Assembly (NCBI GenBank): GCA_016710365.1
Contig: JADJVW010000021.1
Location: 1-64,000 of the forward strand
Length of the DNA: 64,000 nt
DNA from: Candidatus Caldilinea saccharophila
GTDB lineage: Bacteria > Chloroflexota > Anaerolineae > Caldilineales > Caldilineaceae
Direction of reading: 5' to 3'
The notes under the pieces are model-generated. The model ran no database searches, was not told where the DNA came from, and was given only the letters and a program-made list of their open reading frames with translations. Positions 49,296-59,361 of the stretch are shown here, in pieces; positions within the stretch are counted from its first letter, which is position 1, and each line of letters begins with the position of its first letter. A program made the position numbers and the translations under genes.

Positions 49296-50687
49296 ATGAA
49301 CAATCAACTCACGCAAGATGCACAAGATTTACCGCGGCTGCTGGCGCTGACCTTGCACGCGGCGAGCGACTATCTGGCCACGATCGACGCGCGGCCCGCG
49401 GCGACGGACTTTGTGGCAAAGGCGCCGTTACCGCTGCCCGAGGCTGGGACAGGCGCCGCGGCCACGCTGAAGCTGTTTCTCGCACGCTACGGCGCGTCTA
49501 TGCCGGCCAGCAACGGCCCGCGCTTCTGGGGCTTTGTCACCGGCGGCGCGACGCCCGCCGCGTTGATGGGCGACTGGTTGACGAGCACCTACGACCTCAA
49601 CCTGAGCAGCGCGGCCAATTCGACCGCTCCCAACATTGAACTGGAAGCGATTCACCTGCTGCGTGAACTCTTTGGTCTACCCGATACATTCAGCGGAACA
49701 TTTGTCACCGGCGCCACGATGGCGAATGTCGTCGGGCTGGCGCTAGGCAGAGAGTGGATGGGCCGCCAGCAAGGCGTGAGCATTGCCGAAGCCGGGCTGA
49801 GCGCTGTTCCGCCGATCGCCGTGGTCGGTGGCGAGGCGCATAGCAGCATCCACAAGGCGCTGGCGATGCTCGGCCTGGGTCGCGCCAGCTATCGCCGCGC
49901 GGCGACGCTACCGGGCGACCGTGAGGCCGTCGATCTCGCCGATCTGCGCGGCCGGCTCGACGAACTGGCCGGCGCACCCTGCATCGTCGTCGCCAACGCG
50001 GGCACGGTCAACACCGTCGACTTCGACGATTTACAGGCGATCGCAGCGCTCAAGACGACCTATCCTTTCTGGCTGCACATCGATGCGGCCTTCGGCGCTT
50101 TTGCCGCGTGTGCGCCGGCCTACTGTCATCTTGTCGCCGGCATGGAGCAGGCCGACAGCCTGACCATCGACGCGCATAAATGGCTCAACGCGCCCTACGA
50201 CGCCGCCATGATCTTCGCGCGCCACCGTGAGTTGCAACACGCGGTTTTTCAGAACAACGCCGCCTACCTCGGCGAACTCCGCGAACCGATTGACTTTGTG
50301 CACCTGGGGCCAGAGAACTCGCGACGGTTGCGCGCTCTGCCGGTGTGGTTCACGTTGTTGGCCTACGGGCGCGATGGCTATCAAGCGATCGTCGAAGCGA
50401 ATTGTGCGCAGGCACAGCGATTCGCCGCCCACCTCGCCACCTCTGCGGACTTTGTCGTGCTAGCGCCGGTGCGAATGAATGTCGTCTGCTTCACACTCGC
50501 CGGCCAGCCGGACGCGGCGTCGGTTGCCGCCTTCCTGGCGCGGCTGCGCGACGACGGGCGTATCTTCCTGACGCCAACGGTTTTGCATGGCGTCCCCGCC
50601 ATGCGTGCGGCGTTCAGCAACTGGCGTACAACCGAAGCCGATCTGGAGATCGCATGGGCAGCGCTGCAAGCCTCTCTCACAGCATGA
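49296..50687 (+). CDS. PLP-dependent group II decarboxylase-like protein
   Basis: A 463-residue PLP enzyme of the aromatic-amino-acid/glutamate decarboxylase group. FWGFVTGGATPAALMGDWL and GTFVTGATMANVVGLALG are conserved near the cofactor; HIDAAFGAFA holds the PLP-binding Asp and SLTIDAHKWLNAPYD the Schiff-base Lys. The C-terminal part (RIFLTPTVLHGVPAMRAAFSNW) is typical. The substrate is not deducible. No strong ribosome-binding site is visible before the ATG. It stands alone between the broken oxidoreductase and the sugar operon. Confidence 0.88.
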   Translation: MNNQLTQDAQDLPRLLALTLHAASDYLATIDARPAATDFVAKAPLPLPEAGTGAAATLKLFLARYGASMPASNGPRFWGFVTGGATPAALMGDWLTSTYDLNLSSAANSTAPNIELEAIHLLRELFGLPDTFSGTFVTGATMANVVGLALGREWMGRQQGVSIAEAGLSAVPPIAVVGGEAHSSIHKALAMLGLGRASYRRAATLPGDREAVDLADLRGRLDELAGAPCIVVANAGTVNTVDFDDLQAIAALKTTYPFWLHIDAAFGAFAACAPAYCHLVAGMEQADSLTIDAHKWLNAPYDAAMIFARHRELQHAVFQNNAAYLGELREPIDFVHLGPENSRRLRALPVWFTLLAYGRDGYQAIVEANCAQAQRFAAHLATSADFVVLAPVRMNVVCFTLAGQPDAASVAAFLARLRDDGRIFLTPTVLHGVPAMRAAFSNWRTTEADLEIAWAALQASLTA

Positions 50688-50735
50688 AGCGCTCCGCCTC
50701 TGGCGAAGCTCCACAAAAAAAACGAAAAATACTGC

Positions 50736-50764
50736 TTGACAAAACTGGAAGCGAAGTGTATTCT
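50736..50764 (+). promoter_or_regulatory. Near-consensus sigma-70 promoter of the fucoside operon
   Basis: TTGACA (50736-50741), 17-nt spacer, TATTCT (50759-50764). The following palindrome begins 8 nt after the -10 box, overlapping the expected start of transcription. Confidence 0.8.
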
Positions 50765-50771
50765 ATCATCC

Positions 50772-50791
50772 ATATGGTACGGGTACCATAT
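50772..50791 (+). promoter_or_regulatory. LacI-type operator candidate
   Basis: ATATGGTAC-GG-GTACCATAT: 9-bp arms around a 2-bp centre at the transcription start. Position and symmetry fit a LacI/GalR-family repressor site that would block initiation until a sugar is present. No LacI-family gene lies in the window. Confidence 0.65.
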
Positions 50792-50896
50792 TAAGAGAAA
50801 TCAAGCCTCCTTATTTGACGCTCATTGAAATCAATCCAATAATCTGTAGGTCATAGTGCACCCCCAGTATGGCGTCCAAAGCAATGAATGTGGTAT

Positions 50897-50920
50897 TCGC
50901 TGCGGCTGCGCCGCAGCGAG
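50897..50920 (+). other. GC-rich hairpin in the operon leader
   Basis: TCGCTGCGGC-TGC-GCCGCAGCGA forms a strong stem in the ~230-nt leader between operator and binding-protein gene. It may slow or attenuate transcription or stabilise the message. The rest of 50792-51006 shows no gene. Confidence 0.5.
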
Positions 50921-51006
50921 TTCAGCCGTAACAACTCGAAGGCAACTGTTGATCGGTGTTGCCGCTTTGTTTTGTGAACCAACCACCACTAATCCAAGGA
51001 GACACT

Positions 51007-52365
51007 ATGCAATCAAATCAACTATCTCGGCGAAGATTTCTGCAATTGGCAGGAACCAGTGCGGCCAGCGTCGTGCTGTTGGCGGCTTGCCAGGCGCCGG
51101 CTGCTGCGCCCGGTGCAGCCGGTGGCGGCGAAGCGGCCGCACCGGGTCAGGCGCCAGTCACACTGACTTTTGGTCATACCTGGGAAGCTGCCTTTCAGGC
51201 CCATCAGGCCGAATGGGACGCGAAGTTCCTCGAGAATCACCCCAACGTAAAAATCGAGATCACCTACAACACATGGGCTGATCACAACCAGATTGTCCCC
51301 ACCTGGGCCGCGGCCAATACGTTGCCGGACATCATCTACACGCACGGCCGCTACGCCTTCCCGTGGAACTTCGAGGGCATCATGGCCCCCACCACGGACT
51401 TCATCGATGCGGATCCCGAATTTGACATCAAGGGCATCTGGGAAGAGGCGCTCCGCCTTTACCAACTCGACGGCAAGCAATACTCGATCCCGTATGATCA
51501 TGGCCCCATGATTCTCGGCTACAACAAAGATCTGTTCGACGCTGCCGGCGTTGCCTATCCAGATGAGAGCTGGACCTGGGACACCTTCCTGGAGGCAGCC
51601 CTCAAGATGACCCAAGAAAACCAGTGGGGCTACGGCGGTTACTACAATACCGTGGTCGGCCTTGGCAATGAACTGGGTATTTCTCTGGTCGGGCCATGGG
51701 GCGGCGAGGTGCTGGACGAGACCGAGACCAAGATTCTGTTGGATTCCGCCGAGAGCACAGCCGCACTCAACTGGTGGAACGATTTGATCCAGGTGCACAA
51801 GGCGGCGCCAACCCCGGCCATGGCCCAGGCAATCCCGGCTGGCCCGTGGGTTTCGGGGCAGGCGGCCATGTTCGCCCTGGCCTCGTGGGGCACCCCCACC
51901 TTGATCCAGAACGCCAGCTTTAATTGGGACGTGGCGCCGTGGCCCAAAGGGCCGGAGGGGGCGAAGACTGGCTCCTTTGGCAGTGGCTTTGGCATCACGC
52001 GCGACTCCAAGAATCCCGAGGCGGCCTGGCAGTATCTGAGCGAATACCTCTCCAAGGAAGGTATGGAGTTTATGTGGGGCGCTTCGGGCCGCGGCAGCCC
52101 AGCGCGCGAGGCAGCGTATGAAAGCTGGATGAACTCCGAAGGCGCGCCCGAACACGCGTCGTATTACCTGGATGCGCTGAAGAACTATGCGGTCACCGGT
52201 CGCCCCTACCAGACCCTGGCCGGTGGCGAGATCCTGGATATCTTCAATCGCAACACTCAGTTGGTCGAAGCCGGCGAATTGAGCGTAGAAGACGCAATTG
52301 CCGGCATTATCGCCGATGGGACGCCGGTGCTGGAGGCTGCGGCAGCCAAACAGGCCGCCAAGTAA
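51007..52365 (+). CDS. Sugar ABC transporter substrate-binding lipoprotein (Tat-type signal)
   Basis: A 452-residue family-1 solute-binding protein. SRRRFLQLAGTSAASVVLLAAC combines a twin-arginine motif with a lipobox, so it is exported by Tat and lipid-anchored. An Ala/Pro linker follows, then TLTFGHTWEAAFQAHQAEW and the later GYNKDLFDAAGVAYPDESWTW block. AAGGAGA precedes the ATG at 51007; the frame is open upstream but without similarity. It follows the operator-controlled promoter and heads the fucoside operon, so fucose-containing oligosaccharides are the likely cargo. Confidence 0.9.
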   Translation: MQSNQLSRRRFLQLAGTSAASVVLLAACQAPAAAPGAAGGGEAAAPGQAPVTLTFGHTWEAAFQAHQAEWDAKFLENHPNVKIEITYNTWADHNQIVPTWAAANTLPDIIYTHGRYAFPWNFEGIMAPTTDFIDADPEFDIKGIWEEALRLYQLDGKQYSIPYDHGPMILGYNKDLFDAAGVAYPDESWTWDTFLEAALKMTQENQWGYGGYYNTVVGLGNELGISLVGPWGGEVLDETETKILLDSAESTAALNWWNDLIQVHKAAPTPAMAQAIPAGPWVSGQAAMFALASWGTPTLIQNASFNWDVAPWPKGPEGAKTGSFGSGFGITRDSKNPEAAWQYLSEYLSKEGMEFMWGASGRGSPAREAAYESWMNSEGAPEHASYYLDALKNYAVTGRPYQTLAGGEILDIFNRNTQLVEAGELSVEDAIAGIIADGTPVLEAAAAKQAAK

Positions 52366-52490
52366 CCTGGACACCGCTACAGACAATCGGTAGAGACAAC
52401 TCTTGAAGCAATGTGGAGACGCAGGGATCGACTGGTTGGTCCCTGCGTCTTTATGACAATGCTATATTGTAACGGAAGGACGTCCTGCCC

Positions 52491-53413
52491 ATGCTGACCA
52501 TCCTATCACGCGTACAACGCAAGCCCTTCAGCTTACGCCAACGCGAGGAGATAGACTTCTATCTCTTCATCGGGCTGTGGCTGGTAGGCTTTGTTCTGTT
52601 CACGGGCGGGCCGATCCTGGCCTCATTTTGGTTCAGTTTCACCGACTGGACCGGCATGACGTCAGGCCAATTTGTGGGTCTGCAAAATTATCAAACGCTG
52701 ATCTTCGAAGACAAACTTTTCTGGACCGCCGTCTACAATACGTTCTACTATTCATTTGGCGCCGTCACTCTGGGCACCGCCGCAGGGCGCTGTTTGTAGC
52801 ATTGCTGCTCAATCAAAATCTGCCCGGCACCACCTTCCTGCGCGTCATCTATTACATGCCTTCCATCGCCAGTGGCGTCGCTGTTTCGATCTTGTGGATT
52901 TGGCTCTTCAATCCTCAGTCTGGGCTGGTAAACTATCTGCTGTCGCTCGTCGGCATCCAAGGGCCGCTTTGGTTGGCAAGCCCGCAATGGGCGCTGCCGG
53001 CGTTGATCGTCAAGAGCCTCTGGGCAATCGGCGCGAACATGATCATCTTGCTCGCCGGGCTGCAGGCAGTGCCAACCAGCCTCTACGATGCAGCTAAGAT
53101 CGATGGCGCCAATCAAGTCAGCGAATTTCGCCACGTGACGCTGCCTATGCTGTCGCCGGTGCTCTTTTATGTGCTCGTGATTTCTACTATCGCCTCATTC
53201 CAGATTCTCACCGACGTGCTCGTGATGACGCAGGGCGGACCTGGCACAGCCACCTTTGTCTTTGTCTACTTTATCTATCAGGCCGCGTTCCAGTACTTGA
53301 AGATGGGGTATGCGTCGGCGCTTGCCTGGATCTTGTTTATGATTATCCTGGGGCTGACCTTGCTACAGCTATGGGGCAGCAAAAAATGGGTCTATTATGA
53401 AGAAGAGAGCTAG
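52491..53413 (+). CDS. Sugar ABC transporter permease (MalF-like, one frame break)
   Basis: About 307 residues after joining. Piece one (LRQREEIDFYLFIGLWLVGF … FYYSFGAVTLGTAAG) and piece two (VALLLNQNLPGTTFLRVIYYMP) meet near 52785-52795. The EAA loop is PTSLYDAAKIDGANQVSEFRHV and VMTQGGPGTATFVFVYFIYQ is conserved. Six hydrophobic segments. It lies between the binding-protein gene and the second permease. Confidence 0.88.
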
Positions 53414-53462
53414 TCATGCAACATTGCGCCGATAGGCCTCATCCACAGAAGGAGCATGCACG

Positions 53463-54380
53463 ATGAGCCATGCAGCCGAAGACCCACTGGCGACCACCCT
53501 TTCTGCTTCGTCACGCAAAGTGACTACCGCCCCTTGGTATCAGCGCCACACCTCGCGCCAGGTGCTCCATGCGCTGCTGGTCTATGGGCTTGTGCTCCCA
53601 GGAGCCGTGCTCTTTACGATCCCGCTGCTGTGGATGCTATCGACAGCGCTCAAAGAACCGAAACAGATCTTTATCTTCCCGCCCGAGTGGATTCCCAACC
53701 CCGCGCACTGGGAAAATTTCTGGATTGGCTGGAATGATTTTCTGCCCTTTAACCGCTTCCTTTTCAATTCGCTGGTCATCACCGGCAACAATATCATCGG
53801 CAACGTGGTGTCGTGTTGTCTGGCAGCATTTGCCTTTGCCCGGCTACGGCGCGGCAAGAACTTCTTCTTCATCCTGGTGTTGGGCACGATGTTGCTGCCC
53901 ACCGAGGTGACGATCATCCCTCAATATGTGCTCTTTTCCAAGATTGGCTGGACCAACACCTGGCTGCCGCTGACCGTGCCCGCCTGGTTTGGCTACGCCT
54001 TCTTCATTTTTCTGCTGCGCCAGTTCTTTATGGGCATCCCGCGCGAGTTGGATGAGGCGGCGCGCCTCGATGGCGCAAACTCCTGGCGCATTCTATGGAA
54101 CATCGTGATCCCCCTTTCAAAACCCGTCCTGGCGACGGTGGTCATCTTTGGCTTCATCGGTAACTGGAACAACTTCCTGCAGCCGCTCATCTACATTCGT
54201 TCTACGGATATGCAGGTGCTGGCTGTCGGGCTGAACATGTTTCGCGGCGCCTTTGGCAACACCAACTATAACTACATGATGGCAGTCGCCCTGCTCGTCC
54301 TGCTGCCGGTTCTGATCGTATTCTTTTTTGGCCAACGCCTCTTTGTGCGTGGCATCGCGCTCACAGGCATAAAGGGCTAA
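53463..54380 (+). CDS. Sugar ABC transporter permease (MalG-like)
   Basis: A 305-residue inner-membrane permease. VLFTIPLLWMLSTALKEPKQIF is the first membrane region with its downstream loop, MLLPTEVTIIPQYVLFSKI the conserved central segment, and GIPRELDEAARLDGANSWRILW the EAA motif. It ends in RGIALTGIKG as usual. AGAAGGAGC lies upstream of the ATG. As in the rhamnoside locus no ATPase gene is present. Confidence 0.92.
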   Translation: MSHAAEDPLATTLSASSRKVTTAPWYQRHTSRQVLHALLVYGLVLPGAVLFTIPLLWMLSTALKEPKQIFIFPPEWIPNPAHWENFWIGWNDFLPFNRFLFNSLVITGNNIIGNVVSCCLAAFAFARLRRGKNFFFILVLGTMLLPTEVTIIPQYVLFSKIGWTNTWLPLTVPAWFGYAFFIFLLRQFFMGIPRELDEAARLDGANSWRILWNIVIPLSKPVLATVVIFGFIGNWNNFLQPLIYIRSTDMQVLAVGLNMFRGAFGNTNYNYMMAVALLVLLPVLIVFFFGQRLFVRGIALTGIKG

Positions 54381-54401
54381 CGCTCTACTTTGGAAGCACC
54401 C

Positions 54402-55483
54402 ATGAACACAACACAAAACCAAGCTACGCTCGACCTGGCGCCGAGCGCAGCCATCGCGCTGGACAACATCTGGCTGCGACCCACAAGCCGGTGGGGTCAC
54501 ACCGAATACAGCTTTGAATATCACAAAGAGTACCTGGCGCGCCATACCGGGCTGTCTGACGACGCCCGGACCGGCTGCGCCAGGGCATGGACCGGTTCAC
54601 CTTCGACTTTATCTGGCACACGCACGATGGGCTGATCGACTGGGCCAAGGCAGGACGCACGACTGACATGGGCCATGCCTCCTACGCCATCGACGCCAGC
54701 GACTTGCGCCGGCCCAAGCAGTGCCCCTTCACCACCGAGGAAGAGGTATGGGCGTTCGACGCGGTCGCAGAGTACGGTCTGCCGGATTTTGACGCGCAGG
54801 TGCGCGCGTACGAGTCCATCCTCCAGGCGGCGCGCGCCACGTTCCCGCACCAACTCACCACCGGCGGCTACTACAAAACGATCGTGTCCGGCGCCATCGA
54901 CGCCTTCGGGTGGGACATGCTGCTGTTGGCCGCCGCGGACAGCGCCAGGATGGAAACGGTCTTCGACAGCTTTTTCCGCCGCACACTCTTTCACATGCAG
55001 GCCTGGGCGCAGACGAGCGCCGAGGTCGTCATCCAGCACGACGATTTTGTCTGGACGCGCGGCCCGTTCATGCGCCCGGAGATCTATCGCAGCGTCATCA
55101 TCCCGCGCTATGCCGAGTTGTGGAAACCGATCCACGCGGCCGGCAAGAAGGTGCTCTTCTGCTCCGATGGCAACTTTATGCAGTTCGCTGCCGATATCGT
55201 GGCCGCGGGCGCTGACGGGCTGATCTTCGAGCCGTGCAACGACTTTGGCTTTATGGTCGAGAACTTTGGCCAGACGACCTGCCTGGTGGGCAGTTTTGTC
55301 GACTGCCGCGATCTCGCCGCGGAGCGATGGGAGAAGGTGCAGGCCGACATCGACAAAACCCTCGCTGAACTTGAGCGTTGCAAAGGTGCACTCGTCGCAG
55401 TCGGCAACCACATGCCGCCCGACATTCCGGGGCCAATGGTCGATCGCTATTTTGACTATCTACTGCCGCGACTGCAAAGGTAA
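54402..55483 (+). CDS. Uroporphyrinogen decarboxylase-family protein (one frame break)
   Basis: About 360 residues of the UroD-like superfamily, which includes uroporphyrinogen decarboxylases and corrinoid-dependent methyltransferases. WGHTEYSFEYHKEYL is at the N-terminus; the frame changes near 54575-54590, before RFTFDFIWHTHDGLIDWAK. The later blocks VVIQHDDFVWTRGPFMRPEIYR and KKVLFCSDGNFMQFAADIVAAGADGL are conserved in the methyltransferase-like branch. The heme enzyme's usual N-terminal Arg-rich motif is not seen, so heme synthesis is unlikely. Its place in the sugar operon suggests a catabolic role that I cannot specify. Confidence 0.75.
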
Positions 55484-55503
55484 GGCCCAGCTAAAACCCA
55501 TCG

Positions 55504-55588
55504 ACCACGGATTCGACAGATTTGACGGATAGACACGGATAAAAAATCTGTGAAAATCCGTCTAATCCGGTAAATCCGTGGTCTATTC
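55504..55588. repeat. CCACGGATT-family palindrome
   Basis: Left CCACGGATTCGACAGATTTG, right CGTCTAATCCGGTAAATCCG, GTGG. Close to the copies at 45071-45160 and 47557-47648. It lies between the UroD-like gene and the MFS gene. Confidence 0.8.
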
Positions 55589-55641
55589 TTGCCGTGGCTT
55601 GTCCAGTCACCCACTGCCCAGAAAGCGAACGATCTGCCATT

Positions 55642-56911
55642 ATGGCACGCGCCGCAATCGACCCGACCGCCCCAGCCAATCTGCGCTGGAATTTCACCGT
55701 CAACCTGATCGACATCGCCTTCATCACGCTCGGCATCAGCCTTGTCTCGCGCGACACCGTACTGCCGGTGCTGGTGAGCACCCTGACCGACTCCAACCTA
55801 GCGATTGGGCTGATCGCCGCGCTCTATGGCATGGGCATCTATCTGCCGCAGCTTTTCACCGCCAACTTCACCGAACGGCTGCGCTACAAGAAGCCGTTTG
55901 TGATGCTTGTGGGCAGCATTGGCGAGCGGCTGCCTTATCGCTGATGGGCGTCGCGGTGTGGCTCTTTGCGGTGCAGGCGCCCAGCGTGGCACTGATCCTG
56001 GTGCTGGGCTGCCTGGCGCTGACCGGGTTCCAGCGCGGCGCGCCACGCCCGCCTGGTACGACCTCATCGCCAAGGTGATCCCGGCAGCGCCGCGGGTGTG
56101 GTCGGGGGTAGGCCACGGCATCGGCGCGCTAATGGCGATCTTTGGCGCGTTGCTGGTCGGTCGTATCCTGGACGGCTACGCCTATCCCAACAATTTCGCC
56201 CTGCTCTTTGTGCTGGCCTTTCTCGCCACCTGCATCTCCTTTGTCGGGCTGGCGCTCAACCGCGAGCCGCCCAGCGAAGTCGTCAAGGCGCGCGTCTCCA
56301 CACGGCACTACTTCCGGCAGTTGCCGAGCGTGCTGCGCGCCAACGCCAATTACCGCCGCTTCTTTGTCAGCCGCACCGTCATCTTGATGGGTGCGATGGC
56401 GAACGGCTTTTTTATCATCTACGGACGCGAGCGTTTTGAACTGGACGGCGCCGCCATCGGGCTGCTGACCGCCGTCCTGGTGGCCAGCCAGGCGGTGATG
56501 AGTCTGGCATGGGGCGTCATTGGCGACCGCGCCGGGCACAAGATCGTGCTGACGGGCGCCGCCTTTGCGCTGGCGCTGGCCGCGCTCAACACGCTGCTGG
56601 CGCCGAGCCAGGGCTGGCTGATGCTGAGCTTTATTCTGCTGGGCGCGTCGTCTTCGGGCGACGCGGTCTCTGGGCTGAACATCATCCTGGAATTTGCCGC
56701 GCCCGAGGATCGGCCCACGTATATCGGGTTGACCAACACCCTGCTGGCGCCGACGATCATCGTGGCGCCGATCCTCGGCGGCTGGCTGGCCACGGTGGCC
56801 GGCTTCCCGACGTTGCTCGCCATCGCCACGGCGTTCGCCGCCACGGGTGGTGTGCTGCTTGCTGTCTGGGTGCACGAACCGCGGCGGCAGCCGTTGCCGG
56901 TAAGAACATAA
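55642..56911 (+). CDS. MFS transporter (two frame breaks)
   Basis: About 423 residues with roughly twelve hydrophobic segments. Three pieces join near 55930 (LVGSIGERLPY, then LMGVAVWLFAVQAPSVALIL) and near 56045 (TGF…, then AWYDLIAKVIPAAPR, VWSGVGHGIGALMAIFGALL). The second half is intact (GAAFALALAALNTLLAPSQGWL, IIVAPILGGWLATVAGF). The substrate is unknown; sugars or sugar acids are plausible from the context. Start chosen at MARAAIDPTAPANLRW. A palindrome follows the stop. Confidence 0.8.
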
Positions 56912-56918
56912 AAATGGA

Positions 56919-57012
56919 ACGCGGATGACGCGGATTGGACGGATTGGCGCGGATAAAAACAGGCTGATCAAATCTGCGTTCATCCGCCTGATCCGCGTCA
57001 TCCGCGTTCCAT
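56919..57012. repeat. AACGCGGATGACGCGGATT palindrome
   Basis: Left AACGCGGATGACGCGGATTG and right CCTGATCCGCGTCATCCGCG, TTCC form a near-perfect stem with internal CGCGGATAAAAACAGG. Sister of 42300-42379. It fills the gap between the MFS gene and the next gene. Confidence 0.85.
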
Positions 57013-57058
57013 CAGAATCTTTCAACCAATCCTGTAGCTACTGTGAGGAAAGCGACTC

Positions 57059-59064
57059 ATGAACCGTGCTGATTTCTTGCCCTATCGTGAAATCCATCTC
57101 GACTTCCATACCAGCGAAGCCATCCCCGGCATCGGCGCCGACTTCGACCCGGACGAGTTTGCCGATACGCTGGTCAAGGCCCACGTCAACTCCATTACCT
57201 GTTTTGCGCGCTGCCACCACGGCTGGATCTACTACGACACCGAGCTCAACCCGGAGCGCCGCCACCCACACCTGACGCGCAACCTGCTTGCGGAACAGAT
57301 CGAGGCCTGCCACCGCCGCGACATCCGCGTGCCGATCTACACCACCGTGCAGTGGGATCACTTCACCGCGCGCCAGCACCCGGAGTGGATCTGCACCGAT
57401 GAGAGTGGCCGCATCGTCGGCACGCCGCCCTTCGAGGCCGGCTTCTACCGCGAGATGAATGTCAACTCGCCCTACGTCGAGGAGTTTCTCAAGCCGCACG
57501 TGCGCGAGATTCTGACGACGCTGCCCACCGACGGCCTTTTCTTCGACATCGTGCGCGTCATCCCATCGACCGACCCGTACACGCAGGATCTTATGCGCGC
57601 CGCCGGGCTTGATCCGGCCAACGCCGCGCACCGCTCCCGCTTTGCGCTCGACTCGCTCAACGACTTCAAGCGCGACATGAGCGTCTTTGTCCGGTCGATC
57701 AACCCGGAGGCGAGCATCTTTTACAATTCCGGTCACGTCGGCCCGCGCCACCGCGCCGTCACCGACGCCTACTCGCACTGGGAACTGGAGACGCTGCCCA
57801 GCGGCGGCTGGGGCTATCAGCACTTCCCGGTCAGCGTCCGCTACGCACGCACGCTGGGCATCGACGTGCTGGGCATGACGGGCAAGTTTCACACCTCGTG
57901 GGGCGATTTTCACTCTTTCAAGAATCTGGCCGCGCTGCAATTCGAAGTCTTCCAGATGCTGGCGATGAACACCAAATGCATGGTCGGCGACCAGCTTCCC
58001 CGCGCGGGCGCATCGAGCCACACGTCTATGACCTGATCGGCAAGGTCTACGCCGAGGTCGAGCAGAAGGAGCCGTGGTGCCGGGGCGCCGCACCCGTGAC
58101 TGAGATCGCGCTCTTCACGCCGGAGGAGTTCACCATCCCCGGCGCCAGCCACAACCTGCCCGATGCGATCAAGGGCGCCACACGGATGCTCGAAGAGGGC
58201 GCGCAGCAGTTCGACATCGTCGATTCGGCCAGCGACCTCACACCCTACCGCGTCGTAATCCTGCCCGACGCCATCCCGGTCGACGCGGCACTCGCCGCCA
58301 AACTCGACGCCTATCTGGCGCAGGGCGGCAAGCTGATCGCCAGCTTTGAATCCGGGCTAAATCCAGACAAGACGGGCTTTGCGCTGGATGCATTGGGCGT
58401 GGCGATCGCCAGCGAAGGGCCGCGCGACGCCGCCGGCAACCTGGCGCGCGGTCGCGTCTACCCCCAGACTAATTATGTCGAGTACATACTGCCGGGTGCT
58501 ACCATCGGGCAGGGGCTGCCGCCGACCGAACATGCGATGTACATCCGCGGCATGGATGTCACCGCGCGCGCCGGCAGCGAAGTGCTGGCGGAGATCGTGC
58601 CGAGCTACTTCGACCGCACGTGGGAGCACTTCTGCTCGCACCGCCACACGCCATCGGCCGGCGCGCCCGGCAACCCGGCGATTGTGCGCAACGGCGCCGT
58701 GATCTACTTCAGCAGCCCGATCTTCACCACTTACCAGAAGGTGGCGCCGCTGTGGTGCAAGCGGCTGCTGCTCAACGCGCTCGATCTGCTGCTGCCCGAA
58801 CCGCTGGTGCGCCACGAAGGACCGTCCACGCTGCTGGTTGCGCTCAACGAGCAGCCGGCGCAGCAGCGCCAGATACTGCATCTACTCCACTACATCCCAG
58901 AGCGGCGGGGCGAGCTCTTCGACGTGATCGAGGATGTGATCCCGCTCTATGACGTCGCCGTCTCCGTGCGCGTGGCCGGCGCGCCACAGAGTGTGGTCGT
59001 AGTGCCGCAGGGTGAGGCGCTGCCCTTCGAGATGCACGGCGGCCGCGTCGAGTTCGTTGTGTAG
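57059..59064 (+). CDS. GHL6-type glycosyl hydrolase with beta-galactosidase trimerisation domain (one frame break)
   Basis: About 668 residues. The N-terminal (beta/alpha)8-type domain matches hypothetical glycosyl hydrolase family 6: YREIHLDFHTSEAIPGIGADFD, AHVNSITCFARCHHGWIYYD and DGLFFDIVRV. The frame changes near 58000-58015, before HVYDLIGKVYAEVEQKEPW. The C-terminal domain resembles the beta-galactosidase trimerisation/glutamine-amidotransferase-like fold (LTPYRVVILPDAIPVDAAL, AQGGKLIASFESGLNPD). No signal peptide, so it is cytoplasmic. Members of this family are found with fucosidases; substrate specificity is not established here. Confidence 0.78.
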
Positions 59065-59141
59065 GCGATTCACGGCCACCAGATGGTAGAACTGTGCCTC
59101 TAGTGAACTGTCAACCAAAAAGCTTTGGTTTGGCTGATTGA

Positions 59142-59248
59142 AAGGGAACACAGATAAACGCCGATAGCCTCAGATAGACGCAGATGCTTTGCGGCTTGGC
59201 TCTTATCTGCGCTTATCCGATGTTATCTGCGCCTATCTGCGTTCCCTT
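59142..59248. repeat. GGGAACACAGATAAACGC palindrome
   Basis: Left GGGAACACAGATAAACGCCG and right GCGCCTATCTGCGTTCCC with repeated CAGATA/TATCTG units between. A small AACCAAAAAGCTTTGGTT hairpin (59113-59130) precedes it. The rest of the gap 59065-59361 has no gene. Confidence 0.8.
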
Positions 59249-59361
59249 GCTGTCGCATTACCAAAGAACTGGTCGCAAGGAGACATCAATCCATTGTATC
59301 TTTTTTCTCTGTGAACAAACACGATATATCGATGTCCCTACAAAACTGCTATAGGAATCAG

